Assembly (NCBI RefSeq): GCF_030064125.1
Contig: NZ_CP125957.1
Coordinates: 5,698,501-5,762,500 of the forward strand
Direction of reading: 5' to 3'
Source of the DNA: Pseudomonas sp. G2-4
GTDB taxonomy: Bacteria; Pseudomonadota; Gammaproteobacteria; Pseudomonadales; Pseudomonadaceae
Length of the DNA: 64,000 nucleotides
Both the position numbers and the translations under genes were made by a program. The notes below the pieces were generated by a model. The model worked only from the letters and a program-made list of their open reading frames with translations. It was not told the origin of the DNA and did not search any database. Below are positions 47,363 through 56,292 of the stretch, one piece after another. Positions within the stretch are counted from its first letter, which is position 1, and each line of letters starts with the position of its first letter.

Positions 47363-48705
47363 TGAGCGCCGTCATTGCCCCGATCCGCGAGCCCAATCTG
47401 CTGAAACCGGCGGTGCTGTGGCTGCTGTTGTTGGCACCGCTGTTTTTCAGCACCTATGGCTTCGCCACCTGGGTGACGGCGCAGCGTGACGACGTCGGCA
47501 CGCTGGTGTTCGATTGGGAACGCCACATGCCGTTCATGGCCTGGACCATCGTGCCGTACTGGTCGATTGATCTGCTTTACGGCCTGTCCCTGTTGCTGCC
47601 CACCAGCCGCTTGGAACTCAAGCGCCACGCCTTGCGCCTGCTCACGGCCCAGGTGATTGCGGTCAGTTGCTTTCTGCTCTGGCCGTTGCGCTTTACCTTC
47701 TCACGGCCGGAAATGGATGGGGTATTCGGGTGGTTGTTCGACGTATTGGCCGGGTTCGACAAACCGTTCAATCAGGCGCCGTCGCTGCACATCGCGTTGC
47801 TGGTGGTGCTGTGGGTTTGTTATCAGCGGCATTTGCAGGGTGTCTGGCGCTGGGTGATGCACGGTTGGTTCGCGCTGATTGGTGTGTCGGTGCTGACCAC
47901 TTATCAACATCACTTCATTGACCTGCCCACGGGCGCATTGGCCGGGTGGCTGTGTGTCTGGTTGTGGCCGCTGGATCGGCCAAGTCCGCTGCACAGTGCG
48001 CGGCTGACTTCAGACCGAACGCGCCTGCAATTGGCTCTGCGGTATGCCTTGGGCGCCGCGGCGTTTTTCATTGTGGCGTTTGCCTTTGGCGGCGCGTGGC
48101 TGTGGTTGATCTGGCCGGCGGTGGCGGTGTTGTTGGTGGCGCTCAATTACCTGGCGTTCGATGCCGGCGGCTTTCAGAAACGCGCCGATGGCCGGCTGAG
48201 CCCGGCGGCGCGCTGGCTGTTGGCGCCGTATCTGGCGGCGGCGTGGATCAATTCTCGCGGGTGGACGCGCAAGCATCCGCAGCCGGAACAGGTGGCGGAT
48301 AACGTCTGGCTGGGGCGAGTCCCCACGCCGATGGAGTTGAAGGACAGTCCGTTCACTGGCGTGGTCGACCTCTGTGCCGAGTTGTCCGTGGACAGCACCG
48401 GCATCGCCTATCGCTCGTTGCCGGTGCTTGACCTGACGGCGCCGAATGCCGAGCAATGCCTGGCGGCGGCACAGGCCATTGAAGGCCTGCGCCAGCAAGG
48501 ACCGGTGTTGGTCTGCTGCGCCCTGGGCTATTCGCGCAGCGCCACCGCCGTGGCTGCGTGGTTGCTGCACAGCGGGCGGGCCGCCAGCGTCGATGCAGCT
48601 ATCATACAAATCCAGCGAGCCCAGCCGCGCATTGTCTTGCATGGGGCGCACCGTCGGGCGCTGGATCAGTTATCCACAGCACAGGGGAATCTCCATGATC
48701 AGTGA
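47362..48705 (+). CDS. PAP2-like membrane domain fused to a dual-specificity phosphatase (YnbD-like)
   Basis: 447 residues from ATG 47362 (MSAVIAPIREPNLLKPAV), overlapping the preceding stop. N-terminal two-thirds is a multispanning PAP2-type segment: QAPSLHIALLVVLW and TTYQHHFIDLPTGALAGW, the usual phosphatase motif sites. A cytosolic C-terminal domain has the cysteine phosphatase loop CCALGYSRSA (C-x5-R-S). It would dephosphorylate a lipid phosphate, in keeping with a pathway that makes an unusual phospholipid head group. The ORF upstream of the ATG is the end of the previous gene in another frame. Confidence 0.85.
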   Translation: MSAVIAPIREPNLLKPAVLWLLLLAPLFFSTYGFATWVTAQRDDVGTLVFDWERHMPFMAWTIVPYWSIDLLYGLSLLLPTSRLELKRHALRLLTAQVIAVSCFLLWPLRFTFSRPEMDGVFGWLFDVLAGFDKPFNQAPSLHIALLVVLWVCYQRHLQGVWRWVMHGWFALIGVSVLTTYQHHFIDLPTGALAGWLCVWLWPLDRPSPLHSARLTSDRTRLQLALRYALGAAAFFIVAFAFGGAWLWLIWPAVAVLLVALNYLAFDAGGFQKRADGRLSPAARWLLAPYLAAAWINSRGWTRKHPQPEQVADNVWLGRVPTPMELKDSPFTGVVDLCAELSVDSTGIAYRSLPVLDLTAPNAEQCLAAAQAIEGLRQQGPVLVCCALGYSRSATAVAAWLLHSGRAASVDAAIIQIQRAQPRIVLHGAHRRALDQLSTAQGNLHDQ

Positions 48706-49156
48706 TATGGAACTGCACACCGTGGCGAGCCTGCTGCGTCGAGGTCACTCGCTGGATCAGCTTTCCACCGGGCTGACGCTGCTGGCGGCGCTGCTGGGGT
48801 TGGGGCAGTGGCTGGTGGGCGTCATTGATCCGTGGTTGCTGCTGTTGAGTGCTGTACTGATCGTCTTCGGCGTGCTGGAAAAATACTGGGCGTTGCGCGT
48901 GGCGTTCGATGCCGATCTGTTCCAGCGCATGGCGGACAGCACCCAATCGCTGGCCGAGCGCACCTACACCTTGGATCAAGCCCTCACCTCCCTGGGCCTG
49001 CAACCGGCCGCACGCGCCGGCCGTCTCTGGACCGAACGCCGGCATGGCGCGTTGTTGCTGCTGCGTCGGCAGTCGCGGCTGCTGGCCGTACAAATTGTCT
49101 TGACGCTGGGCTTCATCCTGGCCAGTCCCTGGTTAGCCTTTTCAGACGTCAGATAG
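48695..49156 (+). CDS. small membrane protein of the ynb-type operon
   Basis: 153 residues from ATG 48695 (MISDMELHTVASLLRRG), preceded by AGGGGA and overlapping the phosphatase gene by 11 bases. Two central hydrophobic segments (LLAALLGLGQWLVGVI, WLLLLSAVLIVFGVL) and one near the C-terminus (VQIVLTLGFILASPWLAF). No family recognised. Its position inside the operon suggests an accessory membrane role. E. coli ynbABCD lacks an obvious equivalent. Confidence 0.75.
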   Translation: MISDMELHTVASLLRRGHSLDQLSTGLTLLAALLGLGQWLVGVIDPWLLLLSAVLIVFGVLEKYWALRVAFDADLFQRMADSTQSLAERTYTLDQALTSLGLQPAARAGRLWTERRHGALLLLRRQSRLLAVQIVLTLGFILASPWLAFSDVR

Positions 49157-49194
49157 TTTTAAAGTTAACGAATACCGGATGGCAAACGACTACT

Positions 49195-49325
49195 GTGGCG
49201 AGGGAGCTTGCTCCCGCTGGGCTGCGAAGCAGCCCTGAGCCAGGCGCTGGGGTGTGTCAGTTATAAGTGCATGAGCTTTGAATGGGGCTGCTGCGCAGCC
49301 CAGCGGGAGCAAGCTCCCTCGCCAC
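49195..49325. repeat. REP pair, family B (inverted)
   Basis: An inverted family-B pair splits the operon between the small membrane protein gene and the acyltransferase gene, which could produce processed or differentially stable transcripts. Confidence 0.9.
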
Positions 49326-49388
49326 AGTGAATTTGTCAGCCGTCAAAGATTGCGTCACTACCCGAGCTTCTCAGGACAAGGAATTTTC

Positions 49389-50009
49389 ATGTTCGAACCC
49401 GTGGTCGCCAACCTCATCACCTCTGCCGCCCGCATGGTCACGGGCGCTCGCAGCCTGTGGCTCGGTTGTGCGCCGCAACCGGTGCAGCGGATCTACTTCG
49501 CCAACCACAGCAGCCACGGAGACTTCGTGTTGCTCTGGGCCTCACTGCCACCGGTGTTGCGCAAGCTCACCCGCCCAGTCGCGGGCGCCGATTACTGGCA
49601 GACCAGCCCGGTGCGCCGCTACATCATCAACCGGGTGTTCAACGGCGTGCTGGTGGACCGTGAGCGCAAGGATCCGTCGTACAGCCCATTGCAACCGATG
49701 CTCGACGCGCTGGAGAACGGTGACTCGCTGATCATCTTCCCCGAGGGCACGCGCAATCCGGAGGAAGGCCTGTTGCCCTTCAAGAGCGGGATCTATCACT
49801 TGATGAAGGCTCATCCCGAGGTCGAGGTGATCCCGGTGTGGATCGCCAACCTCAACCGCGTCATGCCCAAGGGTCGTGTGCTGCCTTTGCCGCTGTTATG
49901 CACCACCAGTTTCGGCGCGCCGCTGTGCATCGAAGACGGTGAAAGCAAAGAGCAATTTCTTGAACGCAGCCGCGCCGCGCTGCTGGCACTGGCCCCGGAG
50001 CACGTCTGA
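49389..50009 (+). CDS. 1-acyl-glycerol-3-phosphate acyltransferase-like (LPLAT) protein
   Basis: 206 residues from ATG 49389 (MFEPVVANLITSAARM); the open frame upstream is REP translation. Acyltransferase motif I is NHSSHGDFVLLW (H-x4-D), motif III FPEGTRNPEEG, and IPVWIANLNRVMPKG is motif IV. It acylates a lyso-lipid at the inner membrane. Its stop is followed after one base by the ATG of the cytidylyltransferase gene, so acyl transfer and CDP-lipid formation are genetically coupled. Confidence 0.88.
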   Translation: MFEPVVANLITSAARMVTGARSLWLGCAPQPVQRIYFANHSSHGDFVLLWASLPPVLRKLTRPVAGADYWQTSPVRRYIINRVFNGVLVDRERKDPSYSPLQPMLDALENGDSLIIFPEGTRNPEEGLLPFKSGIYHLMKAHPEVEVIPVWIANLNRVMPKGRVLPLPLLCTTSFGAPLCIEDGESKEQFLERSRAALLALAPEHV

Positions 50010-50010
50010 C

Positions 50011-50943
50011 ATGGATCGATATACCCTGATGTTGTTTGGCGGGATCGGCGCGATTCTGCTGCTGGCTTCGCTGGTTGGTTTCATTCTCAAGCTGCGCACC
50101 AAAGGCGCGCCGAACTCGGTCATTGAGAACCTCAATGCGCGGATCAACGCCTGGTGGATCATGGTGCTGGTGATCGGCATTGCGTTCTGGCTCGGCAACG
50201 CGGCGGTCATCCTGTTGTTCTACGCGGTGTCGTTCTATGCCCTGCGGGAATTCCTGACCCTGACACCGACCCGGCGCAGCGACTACCCCGCGTTGGTGGC
50301 CGCGTTCTACCTGGCGCTGCCGCTGCAGTACCTGCTGATCTACTACGACTGGTACGGGCTGTTTTCGATCTTTATCCCGGTGTATGTGTTCCTGCTGCTG
50401 CCGATCCTGGCGTCCCTGGGCGGCGACAGCACGCACTTCCTGGAGCGGGCTTCCAAGGTCCAGTGGGGGCTGATGATCGCGGTGTTCTGCATCTCCTTCG
50501 TCCCGGCGCTGCTGACGTTGGACATCGCCGGTTTCGAAGGCCGCAACCTGTTGCTGATCGCGTACCTGGTGATCGTGGTGCAGCTGTCGGATGTGCTGCA
50601 GTACGTGTGCGGCAAGTTGTTCGGCAAACACAAGATCGCCCCGAACCTGTCACCCTCAAAAACCGTGGAGGGTTTTGTCGGCGGCATTTTCCTGGCCTCG
50701 CTGATCGGTGGCGCGCTGTGGTGGATCACGCCGTTCAACCCCTGGCAGTCGTTCCTCATCGCCTTGCTGATCAACCTGCTGGGGTTTGCCGGCGGCATCG
50801 TCATGTCGGCGATCAAGCGTGACCGTGGCGTCAAGGACTGGGGCCACATGATCGAAGGCCACGGCGGCATGCTCGATCGGTTGGACTCGGTGTGCTTCGC
50901 CGCGCCGATTTTCTTCCATCTGGTTCGGTATTGGTGGACCTGA
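50011..50943 (+). CDS. phosphatidate cytidylyltransferase-like protein (YnbB/CdsA family)
   Basis: 310 residues from ATG 50011 (MDRYTLMLFGGIGAILLL), about eight transmembrane segments. The CDP-diglyceride synthase signature is near the C-terminus: SAIKRDRGVKDWGHMIEGHGG, with LSPSKTVEGFVGG earlier. It makes CDP-diacylglycerol from phosphatidate and CTP. The main cdsA gene lies elsewhere in Pseudomonas, so this paralogue probably supplies CDP-lipid to the YnbA-like enzyme in this operon. Last gene of the unit. Confidence 0.9.
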   Translation: MDRYTLMLFGGIGAILLLASLVGFILKLRTKGAPNSVIENLNARINAWWIMVLVIGIAFWLGNAAVILLFYAVSFYALREFLTLTPTRRSDYPALVAAFYLALPLQYLLIYYDWYGLFSIFIPVYVFLLLPILASLGGDSTHFLERASKVQWGLMIAVFCISFVPALLTLDIAGFEGRNLLLIAYLVIVVQLSDVLQYVCGKLFGKHKIAPNLSPSKTVEGFVGGIFLASLIGGALWWITPFNPWQSFLIALLINLLGFAGGIVMSAIKRDRGVKDWGHMIEGHGGMLDRLDSVCFAAPIFFHLVRYWWT

Positions 50944-50969
50944 AAAAGCCTGCGATGAACACCTAAACC

Positions 50970-51236
50970 TGTGGGAGCGAGCTTGCTCGCGATAGCGTCA
51001 GGTCAGTCAACATCAATGTCGGCTGATCCACCGCCATCGCGAGCAAGCTCGCTCCCACAGAAGTTCGTCGCTTGAGCTTGGCACTTCAGCTGGACACATA
51101 ACCCGTGGCGAGGGAGCTTGCTCCCGCTGGGGCGCGCAGCGGCCCCTAAACCCGCCGCTGCGGTGTGTCAGTTAGAAGGGCATTCAGCTTGGAGGGGGCT
51201 GCTGCGCAGCCCAGCGGGAGCAAGCTCCCTCGCCAC
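50970..51236. repeat. REP cluster: family-A pair and family-B pair
   Basis: Inverted family-A units (50970-50993 and about 51036-51059) and an inverted family-B pair (51105-51236) between the converging ynb-type and yjf-type operons; likely transcription end structures. Confidence 0.92.
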
Positions 51237-51246
51237 AGGTGGGCAG

Positions 51247-52404
51247 TCAGTCGAGAATCAGATGCGGCAGGAACCGGCTCGAATCCTTGGTGATCAGGCT
51301 GTTGTCTTCCCGAACGCCGATACCGGCCGCCTGGTCGCCAATGACCCAGGAGCCAATCAGCGTGTAGCTGTCGTCAAACCGAGGCAGCGGCGCGAACTCC
51401 TGAAGAATGAACGGAGCGTCGGTGTAGGGCCCGTCTTCCTTGACGATCAGGCCATCGGCGGTTTGCAACTCGATGTTGGCACCTTCCCGGGAAAAGAACG
51501 GTTTGCGCACCCACCCCTTGGGCACGGCTTTGCCCGGATCAGTGTCCAGGTGCGACGCGAGCAGGTTCGGGTGACCTTTGTGGGCCTCCCACAGCAACGG
51601 CAGGATGCCTTTGTTCGAGATGATCGATTTCCAGGCCGGCTCGAAAAACTGCGTATCACACTGAGCAATCGCGGCGCCAAACGGTTCGTGGAAGATGAAT
51701 TCCCAGGCGTGCAGCTTGAACAGGTGCGGAATCCAACGCTCTTGCAGGTCGACAAAACGGCCTTCGCTGTTAAGCCCGATGTCCTCGATATCGATGTGCC
51801 GCGATTCGATGCCGACTTTTTCCGCGACCAGCCGCAGGTAGTCCGTGGTGCCTTTGTCCTCGACCGAGTCTTTCATCGAGGCGAAATAAAACGGCCTGGT
51901 GAGCTGCAACTGAGCGAAGGCCTGGTGCAGCTTGGTGTCGATGCTGTTGAACTGGTCGGCATGGGCCGGCAGCAAACCGCGTTCGATGCATTGCTCCAGC
52001 CAGCCCCACTGAAACGCCGCCGCCTCGTACAGGCTGGTCGGCGTGTCGTAGTTGAGCTCCAGCAGCTTGGCGGGCCCGGTACCGTTGTAGGAGAAATCCA
52101 TGCGCCCATACAGGTGCGGGTGACCTTCAAGCCATGACGTGCGAATCATGTCGAAGAACGGTGCGGGAATGCTCAGGCGCTCCAGCAATTCTTCGCTCTG
52201 GACCACACGAGCCACGAGGTCCATGCACATCTCATGGATCTCGTTGGTCGGGTCTTCCAGGTCGTTCTCGATCTGCTTGAGCGTGAACTGGTAGTACGCG
52301 CGCTCGTCCCAATAGGGTTCGTCGTCGATGGTGTGGAACAGAAAGCCGAGATGCTCGGCAGTCTGTTTCCAGTCATGACGTTCGGCGCAATGGACCTTCT
52401 TCAT
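51247..52404 (-). CDS. yjfC: glutathionylspermidine synthase-like ATP-grasp protein (YjfC/YgiC)
   Basis: 385 residues, the synthetase half of the glutathionylspermidine synthase family. It lacks the amidase domain, as YgiC and YjfC do. Visible blocks: DRMDFSYNGTGPAKLLELNYDTPTSLYE-type segment GRMDFSYNGTGPAKLLELN, EAHKGHPNLLASHLDTD, GWVRKPFFSREGANIE and GSWVIGDQAAGIGVREDNSLIT. ATP-grasp ligase chemistry is implied, but spermidine or glutathione as substrates are not shown for YjfC. It closes the yjf-type operon after the DUF1190 gene. Confidence 0.9.
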   Translation of the reverse strand: MKKVHCAERHDWKQTAEHLGFLFHTIDDEPYWDERAYYQFTLKQIENDLEDPTNEIHEMCMDLVARVVQSEELLERLSIPAPFFDMIRTSWLEGHPHLYGRMDFSYNGTGPAKLLELNYDTPTSLYEAAAFQWGWLEQCIERGLLPAHADQFNSIDTKLHQAFAQLQLTRPFYFASMKDSVEDKGTTDYLRLVAEKVGIESRHIDIEDIGLNSEGRFVDLQERWIPHLFKLHAWEFIFHEPFGAAIAQCDTQFFEPAWKSIISNKGILPLLWEAHKGHPNLLASHLDTDPGKAVPKGWVRKPFFSREGANIELQTADGLIVKEDGPYTDAPFILQEFAPLPRFDDSYTLIGSWVIGDQAAGIGVREDNSLITKDSSRFLPHLILD

Positions 52405-52416
52405 GGCGCTCGTTCC

Positions 52417-53121
52417 TCAGCCGCCGGAGCTGCTCGAACCACCCCAACCGCTGCGGGCGCTGGCTTTGCTGCCGAAGCCGCCACGGGAGGTCGAGGAGGC
52501 AACGGACATCGGCTTGCTGCTGGACTTGATGGAGTCGGTGTAGCTGCCGTATCGCGCCTGGTTGGACTTGGTGAACGTCGAGCCTGTCGACACCCGCTGG
52601 CTGAGCGTTGAGGAGCCAAAGCCGCCACGATCATCGCGGTAGCGGTAGACCGGCTCGGAGAAATAGCTGTTGCGGTTGCCGCTCAGCATGTTGCCGATCA
52701 GCAGTCCGGTCAGCAGATTGCTGAAACCTCCACCGGTATTCGCCGCTTCCGAGGCCGGCAATTGGGCCCTGGCCGCGTCCACTTCGGACTGCGTAACCTC
52801 GCCCTCGGCACTCAGTTCGAAACCACCCAACTTGGGGATGAACTTGCCGACGGAGTCCTGCTGGCACCAATCGGGGACGAAGTCGGCATCGCAATCGGCC
52901 TGGTTGTCGTACACCGGCGCAATGCGGCGATGCTCGGTCATGGCGGTCATGTAGGCGTCGGCGCAAATGTCTACTGGCAGTTTCTCATCGACACATTGCT
53001 GCACGGACTGGAAGTTGTACTTCTTCTTCAACTCATAGGTTTTTTCCGTCGGCCCGCAGCCTGATATCGCCATGGCGACCGACGCGGCCAGCGAGAGCTG
53101 AACGTACTTGCTTCGTTTCAT
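52417..53121 (-). CDS. yjfM: DUF1190 lipoprotein (YjfM/YgiB)
   Basis: 234 residues with a signal peptide and lipobox AISGC (about Cys22), followed by a conserved cysteine-bearing segment (VQQCVDEKLPVDICADAYMTAM and DNQADCDADFVPDWCQQ) typical of DUF1190. The C-terminal third is low-complexity, rich in Ser, Gly and Tyr (RGGFGSSTLSQRV, GWGGSSSSGG). Its partner in E. coli is always the YjfC/YgiC synthetase, as here, 12 bases downstream. Function unknown. Confidence 0.88.
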   Translation of the reverse strand: MKRSKYVQLSLAASVAMAISGCGPTEKTYELKKKYNFQSVQQCVDEKLPVDICADAYMTAMTEHRRIAPVYDNQADCDADFVPDWCQQDSVGKFIPKLGGFELSAEGEVTQSEVDAARAQLPASEAANTGGGFSNLLTGLLIGNMLSGNRNSYFSEPVYRYRDDRGGFGSSTLSQRVSTGSTFTKSNQARYGSYTDSIKSSSKPMSVASSTSRGGFGSKASARSGWGGSSSSGG

Positions 53122-53140
53122 CGGGATCTCCGGGGCGCAA

Positions 53141-53569
53141 TCAGTTCTGGGAAGGCGTCATGCACGCGGCGTTCAGCATGCCGACGCTGATGGCCACGGC
53201 GGCGATATAGATGCCCGCGGCGAGCTCGCCTTTCTTGATGCGCTCGGAAGCGCCCTTGAGCACCAGGCTGGTCAGCAAAAACGCCAGCAGTTGCACGAAA
53301 GCGGCGATCACGGCCCAAACGACAAAGTCCAGGATGCTGATGGAGTAGGCAATCACATTACTCGCTGGAATGGCGAAACCAATGATCGCACCACCCAGGG
53401 CAATAGCGGCGGCAACGTTGCCCGAGCGGATCAGTTCGAACTCTTTGTGCGGTGTGATGCGGGTATAGATGAACTGGAACAGCGAAAACAGAATGGCGGC
53501 ACCGAGGATGTACGAGACAAAGCCGAACACGGCGGCTTTGTTCAGGGAAATGGAGAGCGCTTCAAACAT
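53141..53569 (-). CDS. yjfL: DUF350 membrane protein (YjfL)
   Basis: 142 residues with four hydrophobic segments arranged as in DUF350: VSYILGAAILFSLFQFIYT, NVAAAIALGGAIIGFAIPASN, LDFVVWAVIAAFVQLLAFLL, and LAAGIYIAAVAISVGML. No catalytic motif. Conserved neighbour of DUF2491, DUF1190 and PspA-like genes. Possible membrane-stress partner of the PspA-type protein; unproven. Confidence 0.88.
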   Translation of the reverse strand: MFEALSISLNKAAVFGFVSYILGAAILFSLFQFIYTRITPHKEFELIRSGNVAAAIALGGAIIGFAIPASNVIAYSISILDFVVWAVIAAFVQLLAFLLTSLVLKGASERIKKGELAAGIYIAAVAISVGMLNAACMTPSQN

Positions 53570-53583
53570 GGACTTCTTCCTTT

Positions 53584-54258
53584 TTAAATAACGTTCAGGT
53601 CGGTGGTGTACAGCGAAATACCCAGCGAAGTGCTCAAGCTGACAGTGCCTTCGGCGTCCTCTTCGACGGAGAACAGCAGGAACTCGCGGCGATCTGTCAG
53701 GCCGGTGTCGCGGGCGTACAGCATCGAACGGTGCTCGACGCTGTAGGTCTCATCCGGATTGCTCAGCCGCTCGCTCAACGCCACCAGCTCGGTCTGGCCC
53801 GGCTCGGTGCCCCACTCGCGGGTGTATTCGAGTCCGTTGTGGGTGTAGGTCGGCAGGCCAATCAAGCTGTCGGGGCCAGCCAGGCGACGCAGCTCCGCTT
53901 CGCTGTTGAGGGTGACGTAACTGAGGTAGTTGAACAGGATCACCGACTCGACCTGCCCGGCGATGTCGCCGCTGGTATGCACTTGCAGCCAGTAGTCTTC
54001 ATCGTTCATATAGCAGCGCGACAGCCAGTTCGACTGCCCGAGGTCAACAATGCCCATGCTCCAGATCTCTTGCGAGCCTGGGATGAACACCTCGGTATTG
54101 CCGTCGAGCAATAACTTCAGCGTGGAATCGAACATGAGGCCTTTACCGGATGCCAGGCCCAACGGCCCGATCGGTGACAGGTTTGCACCGGCGGTCCCGT
54201 TCGAAGGCTTGTTCGCGTTCGGGGCCTCAAGCCCCATCAACTGTCTAAACCATCCCAT
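53584..54258 (-). CDS. yjfK: DUF2491 protein (YjfK)
   Basis: 224 residues from ATG 54258 (MGWFRQLMGLEAPNANKP), overlapping the end of the channel gene by about 14 bases. Sequence contains the DUF2491 segments GLASGKGLMFDS, NDEDYWLQVHTSGD and EYTREWGTEPGQTELV. Soluble, no signal peptide. Function unknown; part of the conserved yjf operon. Confidence 0.85.
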   Translation of the reverse strand: MGWFRQLMGLEAPNANKPSNGTAGANLSPIGPLGLASGKGLMFDSTLKLLLDGNTEVFIPGSQEIWSMGIVDLGQSNWLSRCYMNDEDYWLQVHTSGDIAGQVESVILFNYLSYVTLNSEAELRRLAGPDSLIGLPTYTHNGLEYTREWGTEPGQTELVALSERLSNPDETYSVEHRSMLYARDTGLTDRREFLLFSVEEDAEGTVSLSTSLGISLYTTDLNVI

Positions 54259-55279
54259 TGGAGATTTCCTTGAGACGCGTGGAAGCGATGTAGAAAAGTT
54301 CGCCACCGGCAACACGCGTGGCGCCGGGCGGGTTGATCGAAGGCTGGCGGGCGCCTTGGGCACGGTAGCCGATCAGGGTCGCGTTGTGCTGCTCTTTCAT
54401 GCGGGTGTACAGGTCGCCGAAGGTGGCTTCAAACGTCTCGGGCAGTTTCATCAGGTACTGGGTGGCGCCTTGGCCGACGCACAGCAGTTCATTGATGACC
54501 ACTGACGAGCCCGGATCCTGGGAGGCACGCACCAACATTTCGATGGCCATGCTTGAAGTGCATTCCAGGCTGGGCGCGTAGGCGCTGGCGAGGGCAGCGA
54601 CTTCACTGTCATTGAAGTGGGCGACCACATGCCCGACCGGGTGCAGTTGATTGACCGCCAGCACGGTGGCCAGGGTCAGGTCGTCGGAATGGGTGCGGAC
54701 CAGGACGCGTTCGGCACCCGGTACGCCGGCACGCTGCAAGAGTGCGACGGAGGACAGGCTGTCGCCTTTGATAAACGCCGTCTTGCCGGGCATGGGATTT
54801 TCTTCAAGATCGCAATCGCAGATGACGATCAGGTTGTCATTCGACGTTTCGTCCTGCAGCAACAATTCAATGACCCGCTCGCTGGAGGCACCCTCCCAGC
54901 CGATGAGAACGGTGTGGCCGGTCTTGCCGGTGAAATCGCCCTTGCCCTTCATGCCTTTTCTCCAAACATCGATGACGCTGCTGGTGGTTTTGCCGATGGC
55001 CGCTGTCAGCAGCGCAATGCCCCCGAGCATGACCCAGGTCGCGACGAAAATGCGGCCCGCCGAGGTCTGCGGCGCGAGATCGCCATAGCCGACGGTGAGC
55101 GTGGTGGTGAGATAGAAATAGGTAAACGTGGCGGCGGCGATGAGGTGTTGTTCGCCCAGGAGCACCAGGCCGATCCAGGCTGTGGACAGGTGTATGCCCA
55201 ACGCAATCGCCAGGCCTGCCCAGCCGAACCGATGGAAGAAGGACGACGCGTAGGCGCGCAACAAAAGGAAAATAGACAT
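54245..55279 (-). CDS. potassium-channel-like protein with TrkA-N domain
   Basis: 344 residues from ATG 55279 (MSIFLLLRAYASSFFHRF). Two transmembrane helices flank a pore loop with selectivity filter TTTLTVGYGDLAPQ, followed by a cytosolic RCK/TrkA-N-type Rossmann domain (GHTVLIGWEGASSERVIELLL, AFIKGDSLSSVALLQRAGV, VAHFNDSEVAALASAYAP). It is on the same strand within the yjf-type operon, between the PspA-like and DUF2491 genes. E. coli yjfIJKLMC lacks this gene, so it is an addition. The ORF upstream of the ATG is REP sequence. Confidence 0.9.
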   Translation of the reverse strand: MSIFLLLRAYASSFFHRFGWAGLAIALGIHLSTAWIGLVLLGEQHLIAAATFTYFYLTTTLTVGYGDLAPQTSAGRIFVATWVMLGGIALLTAAIGKTTSSVIDVWRKGMKGKGDFTGKTGHTVLIGWEGASSERVIELLLQDETSNDNLIVICDCDLEENPMPGKTAFIKGDSLSSVALLQRAGVPGAERVLVRTHSDDLTLATVLAVNQLHPVGHVVAHFNDSEVAALASAYAPSLECTSSMAIEMLVRASQDPGSSVVINELLCVGQGATQYLMKLPETFEATFGDLYTRMKEQHNATLIGYRAQGARQPSINPPGATRVAGGELFYIASTRLKEISNGMV

Positions 55280-55435
55280 TTCGTCCCTGACTCCGTGGGG
55301 CTTTGTTCCTGGGGGGGATAATCGCGCTGGCGCCTGAGTGCTCGAGCGTAGTGGCCGGACAGCATTAAACCTGTTGCTGGGCTTGGATAAAAGTACCTGC
55401 GTCACAATTAAATCCAAGGAGCGCCGGACACTATT

Positions 55436-55526
55436 GTGGCGAGGGAGCTTGCTCCCGCTGGGGCGCGAAGCGGCCCCAAGGAATGGGACTGCTGCGCAGT
55501 CCAGCGGGAGCAAGCTCCCTCGCCAC
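55436..55526. repeat. REP pair, family B (inverted, short spacer)
   Basis: An inverted family-B pair in the gap between the PspA-like gene and the channel gene, inside the operon. Confidence 0.9.
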
Positions 55527-55569
55527 AGGTTTGGTGCTCGGCCGGCCTGAATTGATCAGCCCGAACAGA

Positions 55570-56268
55570 TCACTCAGCCGATTTTTTCTTCAAGCGTTCC
55601 AGGATCGCATTGGCGCTGCCTTCGTTCGGCGTGATGCCGGCGTCGCGCAGCTTGCGCTCCAGGTCGTTGCCGGTCGAGGCCTCGGCCAATTCGTCCTGGG
55701 CTTGCAGTTCAGCCGCGCGTTGCTGTTGCTTGGCCTGCAGGCGGTTGAGCGTGCCGACGGCGGTTTCCAGCTTGCCATTGGCGCCGCCACTGGCGATCGA
55801 AGCACTGACCTGGGCTTTCTGTACGCTTTCACGGGCCTTGGCCATGTCCACCTGCTGACGCAGGCTTTTGATGCGGCTTTCGGCCTTGGTGATGTCTTTG
55901 CGCATGTTGTCCGCGTAACCGCCGAATTCGGTCGCGTGCTTTTGCTCGGCGTCCAGTTCATTGGTCAGGGTCGAAATGGCTTCGGCCACTTCCAGCGCCA
56001 GGTCTTCACGGTTGGCCTGGATCGCGGCCAGGGCCTTGGCTTCCAGGTCCTTGATCTTGGCGTTGTATTCGCCCACGCGGTCCATCGCCAGCTTGTGCTT
56101 GGCCATGATGGTGACCAGCTCACGCTTGGCGTTGGCCAGCGCGGTGTCGGCATCGCGAATTTCCTGGTCGAGGATGCGCAAGGCCTGTTGATCGACGATC
56201 GATTCGCCGACTTCGTTGGCACCGCCACGCAGCGCGGTGAACAATTTGCTCCAGATAGACTGAGTCAT
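55570..56268 (-). CDS. yjfJ: PspA/IM30-family protein (YjfJ)
   Basis: 232 residues with long heptad-rich helices as in PspA/IM30 (ESCRT-III fold): MTQSIWSKLFTALRGGANEVGESIVDQQALRILDQEIRDAD start, central AKIKDLEAKALAAIQANREDLALEVAEAIST, and KAESRIKSLRQQVDMAK. It probably forms membrane-associated rings or rods. It follows the DUF2170 gene by about 24 bases. The E. coli YjfJ gene has the same neighbours. Confidence 0.9.
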   Translation of the reverse strand: MTQSIWSKLFTALRGGANEVGESIVDQQALRILDQEIRDADTALANAKRELVTIMAKHKLAMDRVGEYNAKIKDLEAKALAAIQANREDLALEVAEAISTLTNELDAEQKHATEFGGYADNMRKDITKAESRIKSLRQQVDMAKARESVQKAQVSASIASGGANGKLETAVGTLNRLQAKQQQRAAELQAQDELAEASTGNDLERKLRDAGITPNEGSANAILERLKKKSAE

Positions 56269-56292
56269 TGGACAGTTCCTGTTCGGCGAAAA

